A DNA stretch of 64,000 nt from Komagataeibacter diospyri (GTDB taxonomy: Bacteria > Pseudomonadota > Alphaproteobacteria > Acetobacterales > Acetobacteraceae). The stretch spans positions 171,365 through 235,364 of the forward strand of contig NZ_BDLU01000014.1 in NCBI RefSeq assembly GCF_006538165.1. Reading direction: 5' to 3'. The position numbers and the translations under genes were made by a program. The notes beneath the pieces were generated by a model. The model searched no databases and was not told the DNA's origin. It saw only the letters and a program-made list of their open reading frames with translations. Below are positions 34,055 through 41,815 of this stretch, piece after piece (position 1 is the first letter of the stretch; each line of letters begins with the position of its first letter).

Positions 34055-35659
34055 ATGACGGCAATTAAGATTCATAAAAGAGCATTGTATATCTCTATCA
34101 TTGGTATCATTTACTTTTTGTTAGAGTTTTACATTGCATGTCATTCAGACGGTAACCATCCGTATCACTTTGTAATACAGACATGCCTTCTGCCGCTTCT
34201 GTTTTTTAACTTTGGCCGCATTGGCAGCATGTGTCTCAACACCACGTTCGTGGTTCTGCTGGTCAGTAATTTCTATATTGCCCGTCTGTGTCAGGTTGTA
34301 ACCGGCAACACGCTGGATGCGATCATGGGTACGAACCGGCACCTGACCATATCCATGATGGGTACGGTGCCCTGGCCTGCCTATGTGGCGGCGGCATTCA
34401 TGCTGGCGGCGGTGGCCGTGCTGTCATGGCGGCTGGGGCGGTGGGACCGGCGCGCGGTCATGATCGCCATGGTGCCGCTGGTGCTGACGGGGGCCTATAA
34501 TACATGGAAGCTGTATGCCACATGGCCGTTCCGCACCGCGCAATGGAACGATATCGGGGGGCTGGACTATATCGCGGCCAACCTGCGTGACCATTCGCCG
34601 GGGGTGGTGGGAAACGCAACCTACTTCATCATCATGACGGCTGAACGGGCGGTGGACAAACGCTTTGTTGTCCGGCCTCACCCCAATACCGACCCGCAGG
34701 TGACCGGACGGCATCCGGGCAGAGTGCATAACATCATATTTGTCATGGGGGAGTCCTCGCTGGCGTCGCGCTATGGCATATATGGCTACGACAGACAGGA
34801 CACCACGCCCAACCTGCGTAACATGCAGGCGCGGAAACAGATATGTGTACTGGAAAAAGCCCATTCCAATGCCAACCTGACCCGTTATGCCGTGCCCATG
34901 ACATTTTCGTTCCAGATCCCCGAAATCCGGGAAAAGCTGTTTCAGGAAAAGAACCTGATCGAAATGGCGGGCGAAAATGGGTACAAGACCTTCTGGATCG
35001 CGTCACAGCCGGGGGAGGGACCATATGCCCGCCCGTATGGCTACCTGTCTGAATACAGCGACTATACCACCCGCCAAGATTATAATAACGAAATCAACGG
35101 CGTGAACTGGAAAGATGAGTCCATCATGCCCGTGCTGGCGGACAAGCTGCGGGATCCCGCACCGTACAAGCTGTATGTCGTGCATATCATGGGCAACCAC
35201 CAGCAATATTCGGACAAGGCGACCAGTGACGATATCGCAGCCCTTCCACATGCGGATGCATATGACCAGAGTATTCACCACACTGATGAGTTCGTTCGGC
35301 GGATCATGGCCATGGCCGCGTCGCAACTGGGTGATTACACGCTGATCTATACATCCGACCATGGGGAAGTCGTAGGCATGGGCCACGGTTACCAGTATGC
35401 CGGTTATGACCAGTATATCATTCCCATGATCATCCATGACACCAATGGTGTGGGCAATTATTGCGACATGGCTGAACAGATGCGTAACCGCGACGGGTAT
35501 TATACCTCCATCATGAACAAGTACCTGCTGCTGGACATGCTGGGGTATGATGTGGACCCTGCCGCCATGGATGCGGTACGCAACAAGGACCATGTGCTGC
35601 ATTCGGATTCCAAAATATACGATTACAGCAATCTGCCGACTGAACGGAACCGGCACTGA
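34055..35659 (+). CDS. Sulfatase-fold phosphoethanolamine transferase-like protein, copy 1
   Basis: The 534-residue protein has four or so N-terminal transmembrane segments (to about residue 165) and a periplasmic alkaline-phosphatase/sulfatase-fold domain. The nucleophile region reads VMGESSLASRYGIYGY followed by DTTPNL, and the metal site is TSDHGEVVGMGHGY. The nucleophile position seems to be Ser rather than the Thr of EptA. Such enzymes move phosphoethanolamine or similar groups from phospholipid to lipid A, glycans or other envelope acceptors. A second ATG (34041) upstream reads a five-codon peptide whose TGA overlaps the true start, hinting at coupling. A paralog of identical length follows in tandem. 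Confidence 0.85.
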   Translation: MTAIKIHKRALYISIIGIIYFLLEFYIACHSDGNHPYHFVIQTCLLPLLFFNFGRIGSMCLNTTFVVLLVSNFYIARLCQVVTGNTLDAIMGTNRHLTISMMGTVPWPAYVAAAFMLAAVAVLSWRLGRWDRRAVMIAMVPLVLTGAYNTWKLYATWPFRTAQWNDIGGLDYIAANLRDHSPGVVGNATYFIIMTAERAVDKRFVVRPHPNTDPQVTGRHPGRVHNIIFVMGESSLASRYGIYGYDRQDTTPNLRNMQARKQICVLEKAHSNANLTRYAVPMTFSFQIPEIREKLFQEKNLIEMAGENGYKTFWIASQPGEGPYARPYGYLSEYSDYTTRQDYNNEINGVNWKDESIMPVLADKLRDPAPYKLYVVHIMGNHQQYSDKATSDDIAALPHADAYDQSIHHTDEFVRRIMAMAASQLGDYTLIYTSDHGEVVGMGHGYQYAGYDQYIIPMIIHDTNGVGNYCDMAEQMRNRDGYYTSIMNKYLLLDMLGYDVDPAAMDAVRNKDHVLHSDSKIYDYSNLPTERNRH

Positions 35660-35812
35660 AGCAGCCACGGCGGGCCGGGGATAAAATGGTTTGTAGCGGA
35701 TAATTTATTATAAAAACAAATGAATGCACGTTAGTTTATTTTAATAATGCGCTTGATATGAGCGGTTTTGTTACATATACACGCCTGATTGTGTCAAAAT
35801 ATGTAAAACGGA

Positions 35813-37417
35813 CTGCGGAAAATTTATAATAAAAAAAGAACGCTTTTCATTTCTATAATCAGTATTATTTACTTTTTCATAGAACTGTATATTGCGCGTC
35901 ATTCAAATGGCAGCCATCCGTGGCATTTTACGTTACAGATGAGCCTGCTGCCGCTCCTGTTCTTCAGTTGTGGCCGCATTGGCAGCATGTGCCTCAACAC
36001 CGTGTTCATGGCGCTGCTGATCCTTGACTTCTATATTGCGCATGACTGTCAGTTGATAACCGACGGTACGCTGGATGCGATCATGGGTACGAACCGGCAT
36101 GAAGCCGCGTCCATGCTGGGCACCGTGCCGTGGTCCGCCTATATCGCGGCCGTGCTGGCGCTGGGCCTGGTGGCGGTCCTGTCATGGCGGCTGGGTCGGT
36201 GGAACCGGCGCGCGGTCATGATTGCCATGGTGCCGCTGGTCCTGACGGGGGTCTATAACAGTTGGAAGCTGTACGCCAACTGGCCTTTCCATACCGCGAA
36301 ATGGACCGATATCGTCTATCGCAGATATATTGCATCGGACCTGCGTGACCACGCACCGGGGGTCGTTGGGGACGTGACGTATCTTGCCATCATATCGACG
36401 AAATGGGTGAAAGACAGGCGCTTTGTCGTCAGGGCGCATACTGTCACTGACCGTCAGGTCATCGGTCGACATGCAGGCAGGGTGCGCAACATCGTCTTTA
36501 TAATGGGGGAGTCCTCGCTGGCGTCGCGTTATGGCGTGTATGGCTACGACAATCAGAATACTACGCCCAACCTTCAGGAAATGAAGGACAGGAAACAGAT
36601 CTGCGTATTGGCGAAGGTCCATACCAATGCCCCCATGACCCGTTATTCGGTGCCCATGAGTTTTTCATTCCAGACGCCGGAAATACGCGAAACGCTGTTT
36701 AACGAAAAAAACATAATCGAAATGGCGCGTGACAACGGTTACAAGACTTTCTGGATTGCGTCACAGGACGGGAAGGGACCATATGCGCGCCCGTTCGGCT
36801 ATCTGTCTGAATACAGCGACTATACCACCCGTCAGGATTATAATAATGAAACCAACGGCGTGAACTGGAAGGATGAATCCATCATGCCTGTGCTGGCGGA
36901 CAAGATGCATGATCCTGCGCCGTACAAGATGTATGTCGTGCATATTATGGGCAGCCACCGGAAATATGACGACAAGGTCACCCCCCGCGATGTGCAGGCC
37001 CTGCCCAACGCCGACACGTATGACCAGTCCATCCACCATACCGACAGCATCGTGCAGCAGATCATGTCCATTGCGACATCGGAACTGGGTGATTACACGA
37101 TGATCTATACCTCCGACCATGGGGAAATCGTGAATGTAGGTCATGGGTACCAGTATGGTGGTTATGACCAGTATATCATTCCCATGATCATCCATGACGC
37201 AAACGGTGTGGGCACCTATTGCAACATGGCTGAACAGATGCGCAACCATGACGGGTATTATACCTCCATCATGAACAAGTACCTGCTGCTGGACATGCTG
37301 GGGTATGATGTGGACCCTGCCGCCATGGATGCGGCACGCAGCAGGGATCATGTGTTGCATGCCGATTCAAAAGTATACAATTACAATAACCTGCCAACCG
37401 AGAAAAACTTATGGTGA
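35813..37417 (+). CDS. Sulfatase-fold phosphoethanolamine transferase-like protein, copy 2 (CTG start)
   Basis: This is a tandem paralog of the preceding gene, with nucleophile region MGESSLASRYGVYGY and metal site TSDHGEIVNVGHGY. The first ATG in the frame is at 35939, but coding similarity to copy 1 continues upstream through the first membrane helix (RTLFISIISIIYFFIELYIA). Back-aligning puts a CTG at 35813 exactly where copy 1 has its ATG, giving the same 534-residue length. The only upstream in-frame ATG (35801) is followed immediately by TAA. Translation therefore uses CTG or another weak start, or the copy is poorly expressed. An 85-nt stretch (37250-37334) is identical to copy 1. Confidence 0.8.
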   Translation: MRKIYNKKRTLFISIISIIYFFIELYIARHSNGSHPWHFTLQMSLLPLLFFSCGRIGSMCLNTVFMALLILDFYIAHDCQLITDGTLDAIMGTNRHEAASMLGTVPWSAYIAAVLALGLVAVLSWRLGRWNRRAVMIAMVPLVLTGVYNSWKLYANWPFHTAKWTDIVYRRYIASDLRDHAPGVVGDVTYLAIISTKWVKDRRFVVRAHTVTDRQVIGRHAGRVRNIVFIMGESSLASRYGVYGYDNQNTTPNLQEMKDRKQICVLAKVHTNAPMTRYSVPMSFSFQTPEIRETLFNEKNIIEMARDNGYKTFWIASQDGKGPYARPFGYLSEYSDYTTRQDYNNETNGVNWKDESIMPVLADKMHDPAPYKMYVVHIMGSHRKYDDKVTPRDVQALPNADTYDQSIHHTDSIVQQIMSIATSELGDYTMIYTSDHGEIVNVGHGYQYGGYDQYIIPMIIHDANGVGTYCNMAEQMRNHDGYYTSIMNKYLLLDMLGYDVDPAAMDAARSRDHVLHADSKVYNYNNLPTEKNLW

Positions 37418-37455
37418 CCAGATGCCGGTTTTGATCCAACAGACTATATGAAAAT

Positions 37456-37556
37456 GAAGAAAGGGTTTTTAGGCGCTGCCTTTTTGAAAAAAGGCAGCGT
37501 TCTCTGAATCTTTTTAAAAAAAGCTTCTTATAATGTGCAGGATGTCTCGAAGGCAG
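37456..37556 (+). repeat. Intergenic palindromic repeat, copy 4
   Basis: It contains the hairpin GGCGCTGCC...GGCAGCG with an A/T loop, a degraded second hairpin, and the trailing flank TTCTTATAATGTGCAGGAT that is shared with copies 2 and 6. It lies 40 bp after the second transferase gene. Confidence 0.7.
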
Positions 37557-37588
37557 GCTTTTTAAACAATTCCAAGGAACCCGTTCCC

Positions 37589-38161
37589 ATGTCACCTGAT
37601 CCCACCCGTCCACGGTGCCAATGGGCGCAGACGGATGCAATGATGATGGCCTATCATGATAACGAATGGGGCCAGCCAGTGCATGACAGCCGTCAGTTAT
37701 GGGAAATGCTGGTATTGGAAAGCTTTCAGGCCGGGCTGTCATGGCGCACGATCCTGAAACGGCGCGAAGGGTTCCGCCGTGCCTTTGCCGGGTTCGATCC
37801 CGACAGCGTGGCCCGTTTTGGGAATGCTGACATCACGCGCCTGCTGGCCGATCCGGGTATTATCCGCGCACGCGCCAAGATTGTCGCCACCATTGGCAAT
37901 GCCCGCGCCTATATCGCCATGCGTGACCGGGGCGAGGACTTCGCCACCTTTGCATGGGGCATGGTGGGCCATGTGCCCGTGCATAATCCCGGACCGGTTC
38001 AGGCGTCATCTCCCCTGTCACACGCCATGTCCACCGCATTGCGGGCGCGGGGTTTCCGTTTCGTCGGTCCGGTCACGGTCTACGCCTGGATGCAGGCCGC
38101 CGGGATGATCCACGACCATGAACCCGGGTGTTACAGGCATGTATTGCCTGCTGGCGAATAA
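37589..38161 (+). CDS. tagA: DNA-3-methyladenine glycosylase I
   Basis: The 190-residue protein matches the Tag family: RPRCQWAQTD with the zinc Cys, YHDNEWGQPVHD, the LVLESFQAGLSWRTIL helix with the active-site Glu and Trp, FGNADITRLLADPGIIRARAKI, and the C-terminal zinc ligands in IHDHEPGCYRH. It excises 3-methyladenine from alkylated DNA. AAGGA lies 10 nt before the chosen ATG. A longer reading frame starts at 37535 but runs into the upstream repeat. It is a monocistronic housekeeping repair gene. Confidence 0.95.
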   Translation: MSPDPTRPRCQWAQTDAMMMAYHDNEWGQPVHDSRQLWEMLVLESFQAGLSWRTILKRREGFRRAFAGFDPDSVARFGNADITRLLADPGIIRARAKIVATIGNARAYIAMRDRGEDFATFAWGMVGHVPVHNPGPVQASSPLSHAMSTALRARGFRFVGPVTVYAWMQAAGMIHDHEPGCYRHVLPAGE

Positions 38162-38450
38162 CCTACATGCTCTGGTCAACCGCCTTTTGTTTCCAGCACT
38201 TCGGTGCCATTTTTCCACGCCTGCTGTCCGGCGACCATCATGTCGGCGCCATGGGCCGCAAGCGCAATGCCGCCAACCTTGCCAGGCAACTTCAGGGGCA
38301 GCCATCAGGCCCGCGGCACCGGCCATTTCCGCAGCACCAATGCCCATCGTGGCCAGACCTTCGGCCCGGGTGATACTTTCGTGGCCTGGCAGGTATCGCC
38401 CGGACGACACTGACGAGTTGACGTTCGCTCATGGTGAATATCAAGGCGGG
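38162..38450 (-). pseudogene. Frameshifted remnant of a small unidentified protein
   Basis: On the minus strand one frame reads a Gly/Ala-rich helix (RAEGLATMGIGAAEMAGAA) and the next frame continues with GKVGGIALAAHGADMMVAGQ and an ending AWKNGTEVLETKGG before a stop at about 38162. The two halves join around 38285 with a frameshift. The C-terminal style recalls the linker before polymorphic-toxin domains, but that is only an impression. No ribosome site or intact frame is seen. Confidence 0.4.
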
Positions 38451-38481
38451 GTGCTGCTTGATATCTGTGAAATACAGGCAC

Positions 38482-38521
38482 AAAAAAAGCCCGCCACGCC
38501 GGGGAAAACCCCTTGGCGGGC
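38482..38521 (-). terminator. Rho-independent terminator
   Basis: On the minus strand the arms GCCCGCC and GGCGGGC (38515-38521 and 38489-38495) are followed by seven U residues (38482-38488). It ends the minus-strand unit whose last gene stops at 38572. Confidence 0.9.
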
Positions 38522-38571
38522 GGGCCAGTCAGGCGGCACGCATGTTGCCGCCATTTTTTAGGGGTTGCTTG

Positions 38572-39009
38572 TTATTCGCCAGCCACCCGCTGCTGGGTGG
38601 TGGCATCTGTCTGGCCCATCTGCTGCCAGCCCGCGCGGGCGTTCAGCGCGCGGTGGCGGATGGCCGAAGGCAGCAGATCGCGCAGGATATTCATCGCCGC
38701 GCGTTCCGACAGGCCGGTCTGGTTGGAAAAGCGTTGCAGTTCCGCCGGCCTGAACAGGGCATGGATGGTGCTTTCATCCGCGACCGACGTGTTGTCACGC
38801 TCCTGCCATGTGCGGATCAGCGGCAGCATGCCCAGTTCCTGCGCGCGATGTTCCAGCATGCTGGGCTGGTCCGGTGCGGGCAGGGGACCAAGAATATCGT
38901 TCAGCACCGACAGTGCCCCCGAACGGTCGCCCTGTGCGCCGGTCAGGAAATCACCGATGGCGGTAGTCATGTTGGAGATGTTTCCAGTCAGGCTTCGTGA
39001 GATTTTCAT
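38572..39009 (-). CDS. YidB/DUF937-like protein, divergent
   Basis: The 145-residue protein starts at an ATG with GGAGG 5 nt upstream (39009). It is a divergent member of the YidB/DUF937 group also seen at 111-473: helix-rich, with ELGMLPLIRTWQERDNTSVA in place of the GLGD..SW..PIS signature, then LFRPAELQRFSNQTGL and NILRDLLPSAI. No signal peptide. The C terminus is Gln/Thr-rich. It is the last gene of a minus-strand group of small proteins and is followed by a strong terminator. Function unknown. Confidence 0.7.
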   Translation of the reverse strand: MKISRSLTGNISNMTTAIGDFLTGAQGDRSGALSVLNDILGPLPAPDQPSMLEHRAQELGMLPLIRTWQERDNTSVADESTIHALFRPAELQRFSNQTGLSERAAMNILRDLLPSAIRHRALNARAGWQQMGQTDATTQQRVAGE

Positions 39010-39080
39010 GTGAGCCTCCGAACGTCGGCGGGGTGGCCGGGCCTGTGCCACGTCATACCCCCGGAGTTTGCGGGACGGCG

Positions 39081-39314
39081 TCATTTACCCTGCACGGTGT
39101 CCCGGCATGCAGGTGAAAGATCGGCAATCCGGCGTTGCATGCAGGCTTCGACCAGTCTTGTATCCGGTATGTCCAGCGGGCATAGCCGCAGGGCATCGAC
39201 CTTGCACGCCGCGACCTGTTGCGGTGTGCCGGGATCGGCGGAATATGCATTCGCCGGTAGTGCCGTTCCCAACCCTGTCACGATCGGGAGGGCGCAGAAA
39301 ACGGATCGCCTCAT
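39081..39314 (-). CDS. Small exported cysteine-rich protein
   Basis: The 77-residue protein has a signal peptide (MRRSVFCALPIVTGLGTALPANA) and one cysteine-rich repeat: ACKVDALRLCPLDIP, then EACMQRRIADLSPACRDT. The pattern C-x7-C...C-x11-C with LS before the last Cys resembles the GLG1-type cysteine-rich repeat (PF00839-like). AGGAGG lies 7 nt before the ATG at 39314. The four cysteines probably form disulfides in the periplasm. Function unknown. Confidence 0.7.
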   Translation of the reverse strand: MRRSVFCALPIVTGLGTALPANAYSADPGTPQQVAACKVDALRLCPLDIPDTRLVEACMQRRIADLSPACRDTVQGK

Positions 39315-39466
39315 TATCTGTCCTCCTGTCTGTTTTCCAATGGGGTGGTATGGGGCAAACGTGGACTGTCGGCATGGGTTTGCCGCTATCATGGCCGCTG
39401 CGGACACATTGGTGTGACCTTGGGAATGCCCGCCCGGCCGGACCATGAAACGTCAGCCCCGCGGCA

Positions 39467-39724
39467 CTACATGCGCGGCGTGCCCGGTGCCGCTGGTCCC
39501 TGGCTGTCCGCCGATCGTGGGCCGGATATGCCATGGCTGCCTGTGGCATTCGCGCCCGGCGCGCCTGCTTCGGCATGATTTTCACCCGCGCACGAAATGC
39601 AGAAATCTTCCCCGATCTTTCCATGGCTACACCCGGCCAGTGGTAGTGCAAACCCCAGCATAAGGGGCAGCAGGCGACGGGTCGCCCTGATACGGGGCAG
39701 GTGGTTCATGGGCACGGCTGGCAC
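39467..39724 (-). CDS. Small lipoprotein
   Basis: A short protein (85 residues) has a lipobox LPLAGC after a basic n-region and hydrophobic core (LLPLMLGFALPLAGC). The mature part carries CISC and a low-complexity Gly/Ala/Pro tail. The GTG at 39724 has GGAGG 5 nt upstream; an ATG at 39709 is the alternative. It should be a lipid-anchored envelope protein of unknown role. Confidence 0.6.
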   Translation of the reverse strand: MPAVPMNHLPRIRATRRLLPLMLGFALPLAGCSHGKIGEDFCISCAGENHAEAGAPGANATGSHGISGPRSADSQGPAAPGTPRM

Positions 39725-39779
39725 GTTATCCTCCATCTGTTCTGGGGGAGGAACGGCACAGCCGCGCAGGGGTTGCATC

Positions 39780-40061
39780 CTACCACATGGGCGGCGGCGG
39801 CATCATCGGGGGTGGGGGCGGTGGTGGGGGGCCGTAAAACCGCCCCATCCGCATGGGTGGCGGCGGCGGTGGTGGCGGGGGCGGCGGCGGATAACGCCGC
39901 ATGTAGTGCCGGTGATGCGGTGGCCCCCATGCCGGTCCCCATGGCCGTGCCCATGCACCGACAGGCAGGGCTACGATAGCCACCATGCCTGCAATCAGGG
40001 TCCCCTGCCGCAGCGCGCCGCGCAGGACGGAAAGGACAGAAGGGAAATTATGCGGTTTCAT
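39780..40061 (-). CDS. Small exported proline-rich protein
   Basis: The 93-residue protein has a hydrophobic segment (GTLIAGMVAIVALPVGAWA) that serves as signal peptide or anchor and a mature region dominated by two polyproline runs separated by MRMGRFYG, with scattered His, Arg and Trp. The start is uncertain (ATG 40061 or GTG 40076) and no strong ribosome site is visible. Such tails often contact the cell wall or other proteins. Function unknown. Confidence 0.55.
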   Translation of the reverse strand: MKPHNFPSVLSVLRGALRQGTLIAGMVAIVALPVGAWARPWGPAWGPPHHRHYMRRYPPPPPPPPPPPPMRMGRFYGPPPPPPPPMMPPPPMW

Positions 40062-40123
40062 ACCAGTATGACACACTGTCAGTTGGGCAGCAGTAGGGAA
40101 ATATCAGGGCACAAGATGACGGT

Positions 40124-40357
40124 TTAATGGCCGCGAGGCACAATCGTCCACCCCGCTACCTGCCCGCCGGGTGGCAGGCGGCACAGGCCGGTATGCCCAT
40201 TATCACTTACCTGCCATGTCCCGCCCCGGCGCGCGCAGTCCGCGGGCGGAGGCGTGCGTCGGGCCATGAGCGCGTCATCACACGCGCCCAGACCCAGAAG
40301 CGCTGCCAGCGCCACGCCACGCAGGGCGGCAACCCCGATCATGCGCGCGGAGGGCAT
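40124..40357 (-). CDS. Small DUF333-like lipoprotein
   Basis: The 77-residue protein has the lipobox LGLGAC after a signal helix. The mature part (DCARRGGTWQVSDNGHTGLCRLPPGG) is a diverged form of the DUF333 motif present in the gene just upstream. Its ATG lies one base after the upstream stop, so the two are cotranscribed and probably translationally coupled. The two cysteines in the mature part likely pair. Confidence 0.65.
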   Translation of the reverse strand: MPSARMIGVAALRGVALAALLGLGACDDALMARRTPPPADCARRGGTWQVSDNGHTGLCRLPPGGQVAGWTIVPRGH

Positions 40358-40358
40358 G

Positions 40359-40637
40359 TCATGGCGTGGTGGTGGCGTGATCCCGGCGGAACAGCACCCA
40401 TTCTTCCATCACCGTGCCATCGGGCAGGTGGCACCAGCCTGTCACGCCCTGCGATGTGGTGCGCATTTCCACCGTGCCGCCACGCTGCTGGCAGTAAACC
40501 GAGGCCGGATTGGCCATGCCGATGCGCGATGCATGCGCCGGGGTATGATGGCCGGTCGCGCACGCGCCCAGCAGCACGATACCGCCAAAGGCCACGCACC
40601 GCGCCAGCCGCCGCATGAAGGGAAAGGAATATGTCAT
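40359..40637 (-). CDS. DUF333 lipoprotein
   Basis: The 92-residue protein has a signal helix with lipobox VLLGAC and a DUF333 domain: NPASVYCQQRGG, VEMRTTSQGVTGWC, LPDGTVMEEWVLFRRD. The family is found in small secreted or lipid-anchored proteins, some called putative hemolysins without evidence. The start may instead be the ATG at 40616. It forms a pair with the shorter DUF333-like lipoprotein downstream, which looks like a duplication followed by divergence. Confidence 0.75.
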   Translation of the reverse strand: MTYSFPFMRRLARCVAFGGIVLLGACATGHHTPAHASRIGMANPASVYCQQRGGTVEMRTTSQGVTGWCHLPDGTVMEEWVLFRRDHATTTP

Positions 40638-41815
40638 GGAGCCTGTTCGCCTTGCCTGTCGTGTTGCACATGTCACTGCCGCCATCAGGTATCAGCAAAC
40701 GCCTGATGGTGCCAGCATGCGATGCCATCGGCGCTGGTCAGGATGCGAACAGTGGGGACAGGGCGTTTCCGTGACCCAGCGCACGCAGCATGCTGCACAG
40801 GGATGATCCATCACCGCGCTGTATGTCACACGGGGGCGGCCTGCCGCGTCGTACCACATCAGCCAGTCAACCGTGCCTGACCCACCGGCCACGTATTCCA
40901 TCCACAGTGTGTCCCCCGTATCCGCCCGTGTCACCAGTGGCGCAGGCGGCACGCTGCTCCGCGCATGGCCTGTGCCATGGGGGCGACCCGATGACGGATG
41001 GCTGCTGGGTCTGCCCTGGCGGCCAACGTTCGCACAATCGCGGCTGGTCGTTTTTGATGTGGGGCGTGTGGCTGATGGGTCCGGTTGGCCAGCGTAATCC
41101 TGCCCCAGCGGATACCGGACGGTTTCTACGGCAGTTTCGTACCCGATGTTTTTCTTGACCCGCGGACAGGCCCATGACCTGTCAGTCAGCCTTTGTGGGT
41201 ATTGCGCCCGAATTGGGGGGTGCTGCTGTTCCGGGAATACGGGGCGCGTGGACTGGGGCGTGTTTGTTACCGGCGACGGGTTGATGCACGGCGGAATCTG
41301 GGCCTTCCATGTGTGTGGCTGCTGTTCAATGGACTGGCGTTGATGCTGGCGATTCTGAGTGCGGTTTGCGGGGGCAGGCGGGGTTGTGGATCGAACCCCT
41401 TCTTGCCAACGCTCTTATTGCCATCGTCTTCACGATTGGGGCGATAGGCCGCACGGCCCCGTCATGCAGGATGTGGTCGAGCGGCGGCGGGGGAGCGCCT
41501 TTGCCGAAGACCAGCATGACCTACGAATGTTTTTCCAGGTCTTTACATGGATCCGGACGGGCTATTTCTTTATCAGGGGTAGTGCCGTCCGAACGGGCAC
41601 GCCTGCTAGAAAACATCATTGGTCCGATCAGCTTGCTGGCCATGATCCTGATCAGCTTTCAGGAGAAGGCGCTGTTTCAGTCTGGACGACGTGCAGGCCC
41701 GGTCTGTGCGCCCATAAGTCGCGTAAACGATTACGTTTTTTTTTGAAGAAAGAACGCGTGGCGCAGTCTGTTTTCAGGCCATGTTGTTATGTTTCAGGCA
41801 ACAGGCTGACAGCCT
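40638..41815. other. 1.2-kb region without an intact gene
   Basis: The right part (41100-41700) contains a decayed membrane-protein gene. In the left part a minus-strand frame at 40692-40952 (GTG start, TLWMEYVAGGSGTVDWLMWY) has some protein-like character but no clear ribosome site or family, so I do not call it a gene. Confidence 0.5.
41100..41700 (+). pseudogene. Decayed membrane protein gene with several frameshifts
   Basis: Coherent protein pieces appear successively in all three plus frames: RIPDGFYGSFVPDVFLDPRT near 41105, LLFNGLALMLAILSAV near 41320, GLWIEPLLANALIAIVFTIG near 41390, then MQDVVERRRGSAFAEDQHDL and MFFQVFTWIRTGYFFIRG to about 41575, and ERARLLENIIGPISLLAMIL to 41680. 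The pieces include three membrane-helix-like segments. At least three frame changes are needed, so it cannot be expressed whole. I do not recognise the family; a small septation/DUF3159-like membrane protein is one possibility. Confidence 0.6.
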
